This document shows positions 25,126 to 37,578 of a stretch of DNA of 64,000 nt, one piece after another (within the stretch, counting starts at the first letter, position 1; every line of letters starts with the position of its first letter). Position numbers and translations under genes: made by a program. The stretch is taken from assembly GCA_019722365.1 (NCBI GenBank), contig JADFUC010001681.1, forward strand, positions 434,001-498,000. Reading direction: 5' to 3'. The DNA comes from Lithospermum erythrorhizon. Lineage: Eukaryota > Streptophyta > Magnoliopsida > Boraginales > Boraginaceae. The notes beneath the pieces were generated by a model. The model was not told the DNA's origin. It saw only the letters and a program-made list of their open reading frames with translations, and made no database searches.

Positions 25126-27939
25126 AAGATACTAGTGTATAATTAATGATTGTATGTCGTATTATTATTATGATTATTAGTAGACGGTCCAGAGATAAAA
25201 TTCGTAATGTTAATTGCATATATCACAGAAACATTATTATTTTTGACATAAGAGTTTTATTCTCTCTAACAATAATAATATACTTTGGATATTAGAATAC
25301 GTAAAACTCTTGGTATTTTTATCAACCATTTAATAATAATTATTATTAAATTTACTAATTCTTTAACTTCATATTAAATTGCTATTATTTGTGAATTAAT
25401 GTAAAGTAATTAGAGTATTTGGGGAGAGCATAAATGTCTTTATAAAAAATGAAAGAAACATCAAACTATATTTACACTTTTAGAAGGTATATAAAAAATA
25501 TATATATAGATTTGTATTATAAACTAAAAGGTTAAAGGCTTAGTCTAAATAAATTTGCAAAACTTTTGTATTGCAGTTATCGAAAATATTAATTCGGCTC
25601 AATTAAGACTACTACACCTACGTTATATGCTCCGTATTAATTCGGCACTAATAGACGATATTATTATGATAAGCCTTATATAAATAGGTTATAATCTTAT
25701 ATACCCCGTATATGCAGTTATGCAAAATATTCAAGTTCGGCAAAACTAAGCGTTATATAAAAAATGATTATTTCCTGAGTAACATATGCTACTATAGTTA
25801 TTATTATGCCACGTATATCTAAGCCTTGATTTTAATTATTCTATTTATAAAACATCTTCAATCAAGTTTCAACACAAAACAAATCTGATTAAACTCGATC
25901 AAAAGGGAAGCGAAAAAAAAAGGTTAGCTGGATGCTTTCTTTGAATTCATTAGTTTATTAGGAAGATAAAAATATGTTATATATGGTGGAGAGAGTCACA
26001 TGATACATAGTGATATGTGTCTTTTTTCCAAGTGTTTGGGAAGAGTGTTGTTCCGGGACTTTACCCTTAAATTCATTAAATTTCTCAGCTGTTTCTTGAT
26101 GGCTCACCCGAGGGGATTGGTCCCCGTCCCCTTGAGCTGGTCCGGCTCCTTTGGCTTGGGCTTGGGGAGGTCTTAAGGCAAAGGACCCCAGGATGTTGGG
26201 AGTATTGCCCCACTCCTTGCCTAGGTCGTAACTCCTGGGTAAGAGGTTGTTCCTTGCTCCATCACGTAGTATTCTTCTGTTAGCTGATTCCCGACTTGAT
26301 GTCCGATTGATGAGGGTATTTAGACCACGATCGAAGTCGATCGTAGCCACTCTGATACTTAAGTCAGTTCAGGTTTTGACACGGCAGAGTAAGAGTATGA
26401 AAGTTATAGTTTTAGCATTACATCTAAATGGAGCTTATGAGTGGATATTTATAAAGGATACCCCAAAGCTTGAGGTTCCCAGATGAAGACAAGTGTCATC
26501 ATCTCATAACTTGATATAAACCATCTTATTGGACATGCCCTTGATGGATCGGGCTATTCCCATAAATTGGGCCTCCATTGGATCATATTTGGATATATAT
26601 ACTAGCCCCAAATATCGGTTCATATCACATAGCATGAAGAATTATTAAGGGGTTAAAAAGTTTCTTTCAAGCTTTGTTTGCCAATAAATACATGTAAGTA
26701 TGTAACGATGTGATGGGTACCATGTCCATGCTCGACTCAAATCATTCAAAATCACGTTAGTGCTCTACTCCTTTGTGAATTGCGAACCGAGAGATCCAAC
26801 GAGTCATGTCAATTTTCGGGTACCAAGCGTGTACTGTGTTGCCCATCCGCTCGATGCTAGTACTAGCAATTTGTGATGGAAATAAGATTGTCATTACGAC
26901 GCCCGTAAGGATGGTCAAGTTGGTGGACTATGAGAGCTTGTGACCGCAATGTCATGAGTTCGATTCTTCCTATCAACACTTTCTAGGTTCGTTGGATGGT
27001 GTGATTCGCATGCTATTACGGCAGCCCGAGATTTATCAAATAAACACTTGATGCGGCCTATGGATCCACGTTACGAAAGATCGGGACCTTAAAATTTAAA
27101 GTTTCGTCAATATATTATCACGTCATTGCTTTAAGATGAAATAAAATGGAAATTAGAAAATATTAAAGTGACTATCACTATTGTCATATCAATTAACACT
27201 AAACTATAAAAGTACTTGGGAGGGTCTCTAAAATGAGTCTTGATAGTCCAATTGGCTGCTTGAGTTGGTGGTACATTGTGCATTATTTGTTGTACATTGT
27301 CCGGGTTACACAGTAAAATGGAGGTCCATGGGCATGGGTCCAGCGACCAATTACTGTTCGTGCATTTTAAAATTAAAAGGAAAAATCTTGACCATTGATT
27401 TTGTTTGATCTCAACCGTCTGCTCTTGGTGAATTGTATTACAGGGGTTGTTGTCCTTTACAAGCATTCAATGCTCTTCAATGGACTTTAATGCTCTTCCA
27501 TTCTTCACATAATCTATGGAACGTGTATGGCTAGGGCTTCTCCATTCCTCTTGCAACTATTTAGCACCAATTACCCAATGGCATCTGACCAGACGTCCAG
27601 TGCTTTGCAATCTTGTCTCTTGGCATCGGTGTGAGTTGATCCACACGACATTTGGTATTAACTGAGGGGAGTTCTGCCATTTATCTTTGGGCGTTATTGT
27701 ATGGGATATTTCTGCGGGCCCGTCGAGCTATACTCCGGATAAACTCATTGGTGATATGGGTAACAAATGCAGGCGCGCCGTTGACGTATCAACGTGTTAA
27801 GCACCCAGCTCTTTTATGGAGTTTCTATTCATGCCTGGTTTTAGTTTCTAGGTTTCCAACTGTTGAGCGTAATTGCAGGACTTGGTGCATTAATTGCGTG
27901 TGGTGCTGGAGTGTTTTATGGGTGGTACTAATGAGGCAA
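25126..27939. other. Repeat-rich intergenic DNA between the copia fossil and the gene-fragment island
   Basis: From 25.1 to 25.9 kb it is AT-rich with several CGGCA-containing phrases. From about 25.95 to 26.64 kb it is GC-richer and LTR-like in texture, with a 130-codon minus-strand open frame (26350-25958) that matches no family I know and is probably chance coding in a repeat. A tRNA-like SINE signature lies at about 26905-27010. From 27.1 to 27.9 kb nothing was assignable, although upstream exons of the pectin acetylesterase remnant could be hidden there. Confidence 0.45.
26905..27010 (+). mobile_element. Possible tRNA-derived SINE head (A box and B box)
   Basis: TGGTCAAGTTGG at 26912-26923 fits the RNA polymerase III A-box consensus of tRNA genes. 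GAGTTCGATTC at about 26956-26966 fits the B box. The spacing of about 33 bases is the normal tRNA/SINE spacing. The intervening sequence does not fold as a canonical tRNA, and no 3' tail or target-site duplication was confirmed. Confidence 0.5.
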
Positions 27940-28680
27940 AGGTGAAAGGTTTTCCAGGGCTATTATGGATGATCTCATGGCAGCATGTCCAAAGAGCTAA
28001 AATGGTAACGATTTTCTGACGATTGATATTTTTTGTCTTTAGCGAGCAATGAAGTTTGTTTCTCAGTGAAGTAGTGTTTATTTGTTCTTTATATAGGCTA
28101 TACTATCTCTGGATGTTCAGCAGGAGGATTGACTTCAATATTGCATTATTGATAGTTTCACAGGTTTCTATCTCCGACAACTAAAGTAAAATGTTTGAAT
28201 GCTGGATTTATTTCATCAACGCGTAAGTTAGTTTCACATGGTCAATAATTCTGCAATTGATTCCGAAAGGTCGAAGAGTTTTTGTAGTGCTTATGTTGAT
28301 GATCAATGGCAGAAAAAGGATGTTTCAGGAGTACAACACATCGAACAAGTTTACAGTGAAATGGTTGCAACACATGTTCATTCCAGCCTATATATAACCA
28401 AGTTCTTCAATTATTCGATCAGTTGAAATGATTTTGTTTTGGTATTTTGATCCTTCGCTCTTGTCTGCAGAACTCAGCAAGAACTTGCCTCAATCGTGTA
28501 CCCCTCAAGATTGAAGCTTGGGGACTGCTAAGAGAGATAACTTGATGATGTATTTGCTTATTATCAAACTAGATGGTATGCCAATAATCCTTAATCATGT
28601 TGACAGTGTTTTTTCCCTCAAAATGTGGTACTACCAAGACAAACCTTTTCCTTGTCAATTTTGCCTATGATTCATGGCAG
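27940..28680 (+). pseudogene. Pectin acetylesterase remnant (internal exons, frameshifted)
   Basis: Remnant of a plant pectin acetylesterase (PAE, CE13), a secreted enzyme that removes acetyl groups from pectin. In order: an AIMDDLMA-like helix (27955); the catalytic serine block GCSAGGLTSILH (about 28110-28145); FLSPTTKVKCLNAGF (about 28160-28210); KDVSGVQHIEQVYSEMVATH (about 28316-28375); a KNLPQSCTP block (about 28481); and CFFPQNVV...VNFAYDSWQ (about 28605-28680), ending at a GTAAGA donor. Introns are retained, so this is a DNA-level copy. Lesions: a TAA plus frame change at the end of the first block, a two-base insertion just before GCSAGG, and TGA/TAG after LHY. The N-terminal exons and everything after YDSWQ were not found. 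Confidence 0.8.
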
Positions 28681-29784
28681 GTAAGAGTTATGATGATAAG
28701 GTTACTAGGAGTTTCACATTTTTTGTTGCTGTTTGGTTAGTATTTACTCCTTTCAAGATCAGTATTATGATTTATGCTTGAATTATAAAGTATATATGAC
28801 TCATTGTTTTTATGGGTAGTATTATGGCCTACTTCACACTATCTTATAGGAGTATTTGGATTACCAAAAGCCAAAAGAAATTATTCTATTTTTCATTTTT
28901 CTCGTGGGTGAGATGATTCCCATTATCACCTTTGTTCGTGTCGACTCAATTAACAATCTTCATTGCATAAGTACTAATCATATATAGTTTGTAATGTCGA
29001 AGGATAGAGGATGTTTGGCATACATTTGGCTAAGGAAATGTAAAATCCCTCTTTGAAATGGGATATATCAATTGAGATGATGGTACTTATTGTCATATAT
29101 TGTTGTGAGTGACGAAATATGGAGAATCCCTTTTTGTGAGATGATTCTTGATGATTGCTGTCAGAATATTGTTGCGAGTGATGAGATGTGGGATGTAGTA
29201 GTTGGGCTTACGACGACTTCTACTCAAGGAAGTAATCCATGTAGCATATGGTAAGTCTTTTAATAGGTACATTTGTCAATACTCTAAATCTATTAACAAA
29301 AGGATTTTGCTTTCAAAATAAAGTTTTGATGTGTTACTCATCATTGTGTGAATGGTTATATATGATTAGTATGTGCTGTGATTTTTACGTACCGTACATG
29401 TCAATGGTTAGTTATGATTAATTTTCCCAATTGCATTGCTATGGCGAATGGACCTTGTAGGAGAAATGACACCATATCTTCACACTTTTGCTAAATTAGA
29501 TGAGTCTTATATTATAGTGGATGATCTTAAATTATGGAATGCTTTCATGTTGTATATGATAGAACTGATAATGGCATTCTTATTCCATTTGCTTGAACTT
29601 GTTATCGTGACAGATGATCCTCAATAGATTTGGGTATAAATTATTTTATTTTGGTAGTGTGGACTTGGTGTTCACTTCTTCATGATAGTGGTAGTTTATG
29701 GATAATTCAAGCAGCTTCCTCTCTTTGTTTGTCAATTGTGGGAAAGATTTCTAATTACTTACATTTCTTTGCGCCTTTCCTTAG
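28681..29784 (+). other. Unassigned sequence between PAE and ARM-repeat fragments
   Basis: Intron-like, T-rich sequence. An open frame at 29436-29627 (63 codons) contains DLVGEMTPYLHTF and a hydrophobic tail but matches no family I recognise. It could be an exon of a captured gene or chance. Confidence 0.35.
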
Positions 29785-30209
29785 GTGAGGGGTGTTGAAT
29801 GAAATATTAAGTCACTTGGAAAGGCAACCGAGAGATAAGGGGCGTCGAATTACATGGCTTATGCACATTGAGCCACTTTTGAATGGTATTGGTCTTGTTT
29901 TACTAGCTCATTTTAGGCGCATGTTTCCTCTTTTCTTTCATTGGATGCTTGCAGACGATGATGATGTTGTTTTGCTCGTAAGAAATCATCACATCTTGTA
30001 CTCAACTATGTTGATTTCTATAGTACTTGTGCTGAGCATTTATTGCTTTGTCAAACTTGAGTTATTTTGGTTATGTTTAATTTAACTATTAGAAAAAAAT
30101 GCATGATATATTAATACTGCGCATATCCTCTTTCTTTATTACAGGTTTTAGATAGGATGAAAACAATTATAAAGTTAATGTGTATAAGGAATTCACCCTA
30201 TCTTGAATC
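29785..30209 (+). pseudogene. ARM-repeat protein gene fragment (two exons, At2g39910-like)
   Basis: The first exon-like block (about 29792-29977) reads NEILSHLERQPRDKG, HIEPLLNGIGLVLLAHFRR and FPLFFHWMLADDDDVVLL and ends at a GTAAGA donor. The second (30145-30209) follows a TTACAG acceptor and reads VLDRMKTIIKLMCIRNSPYLE to a GTAAGT donor. The join is in phase. From memory the pair matches adjacent exons of a plant ARM-repeat superfamily protein like Arabidopsis At2g39910. No further exons of that gene are present on either side, so this is a two-exon fragment. An in-frame TGA lies at the very start of the first exon. Confidence 0.6.
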
Positions 30210-30579
30210 GTAAGTAGTCTAGTACTATAGATTAAGCAAATGAAATTATGTCTGAGAATGAAGTAAATAGTATGCAACTTCTGGTGTGATTGAATGGATT
30301 AGGCTTATTCTTTAATATTTAATAGTGATTGAAGTGGTGGATTTGTGGTTTTTAAGGACATTTAATATACATGACTTGTTGAAGTAGATATAAGAAGCTT
30401 AAAGGTGTCTTCTCTTTTGCTATGTTTATGTAAGCATCTCTTTTCCATAAGTTTTTACTGCTTGAATTCAAGTGGTGATGCTTTAACCTAAGGATATCGC
30501 TAACATTTTTTAAGTTTTGGTTTTGCGAGGTAGAGATAGCTATTCTTTGAGCCTGTTAACCAATTTAATGTACGATATT

Positions 30580-32470
30580 GCAAATTCTAGATCACGTATT
30601 GGGGCATAGTGATGTGTTGTTTAGATGAGCTCAGCTGAAAGCTTTTGTGTCTATTCATAGCCAGGAGGTATTTATCACTTAACATTGTAAAAAGAGCACC
30701 TTTAATAGTTCGTACGAAAAATTAAAATAAACTTGCCAAAATAATTTTCTTAATGAGACAACATCATTATTCATAGCCAGGGGAAGGAGGTGTATTTATC
30801 CATGAGGAGACACCAATTATCAGTGGAGCACTTGATCTTATAGAAAAAGTATACATATTATAAGCATTAATTCTGTCTAACATGTTTTCATTTTATGTTT
30901 ATTATTATCTTTGAACTTGAATGGTTAATCTCTTTATTCTGGATGAAAACGAATAACTTGACCTGATCTTCACATAGAGTTCATGCTCATCAATCCCATT
31001 GTAGAAAATTGAATGCAATATTGATTTATATATAATATCCTCTACTTAATAATAGTTCCTATTCAACTTTGTACGTTAAAAATGCTTCTTGAGATCTGCA
31101 CTGTTTGTTTCTTATTCCAGCTAATAGATGATAATTATTTTAAATGTTAAGATTGTATTTCTTATATACAGAAATTTTCTTGCTTTTGAAAATGTAGTTC
31201 CCTTTTCGAGTATCCAGTAATTGCTTTCGATGGTATCCTCGGTGAGTTATATAAAATCAAGGGGCTAACCATCCAACCATTTAATAACGCTTTATTTGGG
31301 TAATTTCTTACTCATTTTTGCATTTTTGATCAGAATTTGTTGGTAACCAAATAGAATCGGCATTTTTCACTGGACGTAAATTCAAAATTGGACTGATGAG
31401 TTTTCGAAGATATGTTCATATGAAGTATGTTCTCTTAGAGAATACCTTTAAATCGCCATGTTCAGTCATGTGAACTCTTATATTCAAAATTGCATATGTA
31501 CTTTCATGGATCCAAATTTTTGCAATGACAGATTGAATAATAAATCAGTACATTAAGTACTCCAAATATATTTTTCTTTCAAAACGCACCTGAGCTGCAG
31601 TAAATGCTCTATAGAAAATAATGGCATCTCTTTATCTTACTTATATGAGCTGAGAACAAAGTAACATTCATCATGCAATAAAATATTGATTTATATCCTT
31701 CAATTATTATTTTTGATCTACTATATTGTGCGGCATGATTACAATGTAGTGATGAGATTTACAGACTGAAATATGATGGTTTTGCTAAGGTTTCTTCAAT
31801 TTCTGCAGCCTTGTTACTAAAATTATTTAAAAAATCTACATCAAAATTGTTTGTTCATCCCTGGAAGGTCTTTTATTCCGTAATGCATGTTTTTTGTTTT
31901 CAAATATAATGAATTAAAAGCTCACTGCAAAATTTGATATCTTTCTTATTTTGACTTCTTTTGTATGTTATGTATGCTCAATATTTCAGGAAGGCAATGG
32001 GAAAGATTCTTACTCGGGATCACAGTCGGGGCCTTCTCTACTTTGACAACCCAAAAAATGTTATTAGACTTCTCCCGGTGAGTTCGATCAGAGCTACATT
32101 GTCACTAACTGATTTGAGTACCCTTTAGCTTTTAAATTTGTGGTTGTTTGGTTGAGACCAACACTCCTGTCAGTGTTGTTTTGATTCGAAGAATTCCCAG
32201 GTGTGATTATTGTCACATTCCTTGACTTGTAATACTCAAGTAAAATAATGAAATGACTAAATCATTTTAACAGAGTTCCCGCAGATATGCCCTTGTATGA
32301 CATTTTAAATGAGTTTCAGAAAGGTAGCAGTCACATGGCTGCTGTAGTGAAGGTTAAGAGCAAGAAACCTCCATTGAGCATTGAAAAGAACACAAAATTG
32401 AAGCAAAAGGTAGATTCTGGGATTCACCTTCTAGCCAACTATAATAAAATCAAACCCAAATAGGATAGTC
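30580..32470 (+). pseudogene. CBS/DUF21 (CNNM-like) membrane protein gene fragment
   Basis: An intron-containing partial copy of a plant DUF21-CBS protein, a family related to CNNM/CorC ion transport proteins. In order: ILDHVLGHSDVLFR, a TGA, then AQLKAFVSIHSQ (about 30595-30670); HEETPIISGALDLIEK (about 30800-30850); ESAFSLDVNSKLDW, interrupted by one extra T in a T run (about 31355-31405); AMGKILTRDHSRG...NPKNVIRLLP (31993-32080); TPVSVVLIRRIPR (about 32165-32202); and VPADMPLYDILNEFQKGSSH with MAAVVKVKSKKPPLS (32278-32405). The order and exon borders follow the parental gene. The N-terminal membrane domain is absent and the C-terminal CBS part is cut short. It lies in a block of same-strand gene fragments. 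Confidence 0.85.
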
Positions 32471-34831
32471 TCATTGTTAGAGAAGATGCCAAGGCATGCT
32501 ACAACATGCATACAAACAACGATGCAGTGAAAACTGGTCCTTACTCCTTCTGATGACATTGAAAATGGGAACTGATTAGTATAATCACCTTGGCAGCCAT
32601 TAAAAGTGTAAATTGTTTTTCACCTAATTAACTTTTATATTGTTTCCATTAAAGGTACTGATTACAAGCTTTTTGTAATGTTGGGAAATTGTTGATGAAA
32701 TGGGCCGAATATGTTGATATGCGGTATATCATTGTTCTTTACTTGAATCAGCGTGTGATTGTTTTGACTCGGATTATTGAAATTATGTATTGAGATAAAT
32801 TGTGAAATTTTAGCTAACTTTGTTGCTTCATCTATTGCACGACTACCATCTATTTGGAGGGCATTATCGAAAAAACAGTTCTAGGTACATATTATTTTTT
32901 ATCTTAATTGAATTTTATATTAAAAGACAAAAAGAAAGAGCATGAGGTGCCAGTAAGACAGGAGCCAAACCAAGTAACTTGCTTGGTTTAATCAGTGAAA
33001 CTTATAGTTTTTGACTCAAGCAATAGCTTGGCATGATTTAAATGGAGCCTCAAACTGGTCCTCTTTTTCAAAGCTTGATGAGCTTGCTCTGTATATATGC
33101 TAATATATACCATCTTACTAATTTTAGTGACATGTTTTTATGATCAATTCGATAAGCATTGAGGTCTCTATTGACATGGAATTTTAGTTTTACTGAAATG
33201 TATTAAAGAAATATTATATTATAGTGTAGCATAATATCATTAATTGGGTCAAGGCAAGCCTATAACTTGGTTGGTGTCAGAACCTGAGTTGGTACAAACA
33301 CAGGGAAGCTAATATATTTAAGATATCAATGGTTTATGCTGTAAAGTTTTGTAATTTCTTGTACTTCCCATGCACTCATGGTCTATGTTTAGTTACAGTT
33401 TATTGGTAAAACTGAGTTAGTGATTATTCTCTCATCTTCCGCTTCCTTGTTCTTTGTATGTATGTATGTGTGTGTATATATATATGCATATGGCTTAGTA
33501 ATGTTCAGCTATTTAACGGTAGTCGTTGGTTGTTTTGATATAAGTTCGCATGAATTACATGACATACGCTCCTTTGTATGTTTTGGCTCCTGAATCCTGA
33601 ATATGTTGTTGGCATCAATTCATAGCCAAGTGGACTTCTTTTTATGCTCAAAATCTGGGTCTTGATAAACATTTTAGGAATTTAAGCCCGTTGTAGACAG
33701 GTTAGCCACTAGTGTTAGTATAAAAAGGAAAATACCGTCTTTCACACAGCCAATCACACGCACTTGCTACTCTTGCATTACAAGTTGTACCATGTGTATA
33801 CTTGTTTTGTGCATTACTTTAATTGAAACACTTATGAAGATTATATATCAATAATATACTACCTCCATTTTTAAAATATTATTACATTTAAATTTTCATG
33901 ATAAAAAAATTAATAATTTTTATAATTTTGATTGACATCCAAAACTTTTATTTGATCAAATTATCAAGTTAATAGTAAAATATTATATTGAAAATACTAC
34001 ATATTGATATATTAACTTTTTCATAGTTAAAGATTAATAATTTTACGATATTGATTGACATCAAAACTTTTATTTGAATCAAAATTATCAAATTTATAGT
34101 AAAGTATTATATTGAAAAATACTACATATTGATATATTTTTTCAAACAAATATAACATTAAAATTTATTTGAGTTGAAATTGAAAAATCGACTTCATTAA
34201 AATCAATATAATGATCTTTTGAGGAGACAGATGGATTATTTTCCAAAAAAAAAACACCATTTCCAATCTTTCCATTTTGTTCGGCTTCCTCCATCTTTCT
34301 TAAATCTCTCATTTTTCATTTCTTTCCCCAGATCCATCGTCGTCAACCACAAATACCACATCCATATTTTATTTTTCATGTTTTCATTATTTTTGTATCT
34401 GTCTCATTTTATCCCTTAATTATAATTATTTTTTAAAGGTGAAACTGATTAAGGAAATTAGCGTACTTTCGAAATCGTTGATGTTGGTAACTTGAATTAG
34501 ATGATATTGTTTGGTCGTCTTCTACTTTATGAATATAAGTTCATTCATATTGGTTGATAATTTTCATTAATTATTTGATCACCGTATCGATTGTTTATTT
34601 ACTTCGATGGTTGATAATTAGGCATTGAAGTTGTTAGCAGGTTGTGGCAAGTTTTGAATACATGTATTAACATGGTTGCTTATACTAAAATGTATTATAA
34701 CATAATATTTTGTGATAATATCACTTATGTGGAATTATCGGTGAAACCTACATTATGATATTTAAAATTAGTGAGGCCCATTGAATGCGTCCCAGCGATT
34801 TCGTACATCGATAGCGGGCACACGCAACTAG
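32471..34831 (+). mobile_element. Probable Helitron 3' segment ending in a CTAG terminus
   Basis: The right end at 34831 is the motif CTAG followed by T, preceded by nine bases and an imperfect GC-rich hairpin (5' arm CCCAGCGAT at about 34789; 3' arm ATCGATAGCGGG at about 34807-34818). A Helitron 3' terminus has a short hairpin about 10-12 bases before CTRR, with insertion before T. The sequence upstream is T-rich, with a TATG/TGTG microsatellite near 33461-33487 and a two-copy tandem repeat at 33909-34140. The 5' terminus (TC after A) was not located, so the length of the element and whether it includes the gene fragments at 27.9-32.5 kb are inferences. Confidence 0.5.
33909..34140. repeat. 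Two-copy tandem repeat, about 124-bp period
   Basis: ATTAATAATTTT recurs 124 bp apart (33909 and 34033). In both copies it is followed by TTGATTGACATC, AAAACTTTTATTTGA, AATTATCAA, a TAGTAAA-TATTATATTGAAAA phrase and TACTACATATTGATATAT. The upstream flank ACTACCTCCATTTTTAAAATA resembles a Stowaway-type terminal motif. Confidence 0.75.
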
Positions 34832-35683
34832 TGTTTATTAATAATTTGAAATTTATAATTGAAAGGTGAGAAAGAAGCCAACTACTATGGACAAAAGGTC
34901 AAATTCAGCTGTGTGTAAGGTAGACCACTATCTCAGTCGATAGTCATTATTCTATTATTATCGACAATAGATACTAAATTGATCTTCTCTCTTGGCATCG
35001 TTTTATAACACTTGAAATACTTATTTCTTTTTAACACTTAAATAAACAAACGTATATATACTTATTATTTTTTAAATTTACATTTATTTATTTCATATAT
35101 AATTATTAAATTTATAATTACTACAACAATTGTATGAAAATTAATTAAAATTGACAAAATATTTATTTTGAATTTCAAAAAAACCTATATTATTTTAATA
35201 CATTAAATAATATTATAAATTTTAATATAACGCACAATATTATTAATGAAACAAACTTTGAAATAAATCATGTAATGGCAATACATAAAAAAATTGATTT
35301 TTTTTGTTAATAAAATAACATAAACCAAGGCTCTATTTCTAGAGCTAGAAAAATAAAAAAATAGTAGTATGATTTTTTTATCTTGTATTATAATTATGCA
35401 AAAATTATTTTAAAATTGAGAGTGAAAAAGAGATTAAATCACGCTGTCCTTGGCGGAGTGGCAGACTTTTTTCATTGCTTGTGGGGCCAGTGCGAAAAAA
35501 GTGAGGTCGGGATCAAATATTGATTAGAGCACGTCGGGTGACAAGATCCCGTGTGAAATGATCCCTTTTAACATTCTAATTGATCGCTGCAGCACGTAGT
35601 CAATCTTAAATCTTGTTGAATTTGTCCAACTTCTGCATATTACAAATAAACTAAAATAATTAAGAAATTTAAAGGGTACAAAA
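34832..35683. other. AT-rich upstream region and 5' leader of nicotinamidase
   Basis: AT-rich sequence, with a more balanced stretch at 35440-35600 that probably contains the NIC1 promoter and leader. No other gene was seen. Confidence 0.5.
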
Positions 35684-37578
35684 ATGGGTTCACATACTCT
35701 TGATCTGCTGAAGAATGAGCTGCCTGTAAAGGAAGAGACAATTTTGCTTTCCGACAACGTCAACACTGGTCTTGTCCTTGTGGACATCGTTAATGGCTTC
35801 TGTACTGTTGGTGCTGGCAGTTTGGTAAACTTTTGTCCCAATATTATTGTCATGTACTGTAAATATTTGATGTTTTTTTTATACTATATGCTTATGTGTA
35901 TTTATTTGGTAATTTGGTAAATATTTGTCCTAATTGTATTGATCATGCAAATATTTTGTATGTAAAGATTTAATATTTTTCTTTCAGTATATGCTTCTGT
36001 ATATTGGTTTAGCAATTTGGAGAGGATATTAATGTTGATCATATAAACTTGTCGTATGTAAAGGTTTGATATTTTTTATTCAGTCTATATGCCCATCGGT
36101 GTATTTATTTTCGACTTTGGATGATTATTTTATTGTGATATGTTTTAGTCTCTGGCAGTGGAGTATAAAACAAAAGTAATTTAAAATTGTTTTGTTGTCG
36201 TACTTTGTCGTGCTTTTTACTCTCTAGAGGCTTATTATTTGTAGATTTTGTCGTGTTTTAGTTAATTTGTATAGTTTCATGGTTGTATTTAAATATTGTC
36301 TCAACAGCTAGTCTTGATTTTGTTGCATCCTCAAGTAGGGGATGGTGGTTTTGGCCAATAGTAGAGTATACAACTACCTTTGTTTGAGGTAATAAAAGGC
36401 CCGAGGGGCACACTTTTGAAATCGAGTAAAAACGTGCTTATGCTAGTGAGGTAGGTTTATTTATTTATTGTATCACTTAAGAAGTTATTGGTCCTTACAA
36501 TTTTATGGTTGATCAGTTTTTCTGTAGTCGATTGCATGCTGAGTTACTTATTTTTATGTTAATAATCTAACCGCTTTCTTTAGGCTCCGCCTGTGCCAAA
36601 CAAGCAAATATCTGGAATGGTTGATGAGGCAGTGAAGCTTGCTAGAGAGTTCTGTAGTAAGAAGTGGCCGGTTTATGCTTTGCTTGATTGTCATAATCCG
36701 GATATTCCCGAGCCTCCTTATCCTCCTCATTGTATAGCTGGAACTGATGAATCTAAACTAGTTCCTGGTACTACTATGAATTTGGTTTTCTTACTTAAAT
36801 ATTTTGAGATTGGAAGTTTCATTTGGATGTCTTTTGCGACTCTAACACTACTTCTCATGTTACTGTAGCTTTACAGTGGTTGGAGGATGAGCCTAATGTA
36901 ACACTAAGATGCAAGGATTGCATTGATGGGTTTCTTGGTTCAATCGAGAAGGATGGTTCAAATGTCTTTGTGGAATGGGTCAAAACCCATGAGATTAAAG
37001 TTGTGAGTTTAATTAGGTCACTGGGGAACATTAATTTTATTCTGTTTTGGTTATATTGAGGTACTAAATTATAAAAGATCATGATGTTTTGACATCCTTC
37101 CGGCTGTGCATTGTGTTTGCAGCTATTGGTTGTCGGGATTTGCACAGACATATGTGTGCTCGATTTTGTGAGTTCTGCGCTGTCAGCAAGAAATCGCCGA
37201 ATGTTGACACCTCTTGAGGATGTCGTTGTATACTCTCGTGGCTGTTCTACTTTTGACCTTCCACTTAGTGTTGCCCAAAACATCAAAGGGGCCCTAGCAC
37301 ACCCACAGGTACATCGGTCACATTCCACTTCCATCATGTCAAAATGTAGAAACAGTAATTGATTTCATCTGGCAACATTTCACTTTCAATATTGCACCCT
37401 AGTTTTTGGCGAAGAGCTCATACAGTAGTTTATATACTGCTGGTACTAAACTTCATCCCTCACACAGTATCTGTTTGATTTGTAGGACCTGATGCATCAT
37501 GTGGGTCTTTACATGGCCAAAGGAAGGGGAGCCAGGATAGTTTCAAAAGTTTCATTTAATTTGCCAACAGAGGATTAA
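35684..37578 (+). CDS. NIC1: Nicotinamidase (NIC1 type), five exons, complete
   Basis: Converts nicotinamide to nicotinate in the NAD salvage pathway; isochorismatase-like hydrolase fold. Exons: 35684-35824, 36584-36767, 36869-37002, 37123-37308 and 37486-37578. All are GT-AG, and the phases join to 245 residues, against 244 recalled for Arabidopsis NIC1. The catalytic triad of the family is visible: Asp34 in GLVLVDIVNGF, Lys124 in RCKDCIDGF, and Cys160 in VVGICTDICV. The metal-binding residues are Asp82 and His84 in LLDCHNPDIPE and His96 in YPPHC. The C-terminal MHHVGLYMAKGRGA block ends the fold, followed by FNLPTED. There is no signal peptide, fitting a soluble enzyme. No lesion was seen. 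The start is the first ATG and gives the family N-terminus with DLLKNELPVK. Confidence 0.96.

Noticed and set aside
25958..26350. 130-codon minus-strand protein gene
   Set aside because: No family recognised, no adjoining exons, and the surrounding text looks like a repeat.
27652..27945. N-terminal exons of the pectin acetylesterase remnant
   Set aside because: The open frame here does not match any expected PAE block, so the remnant was started at 27940.
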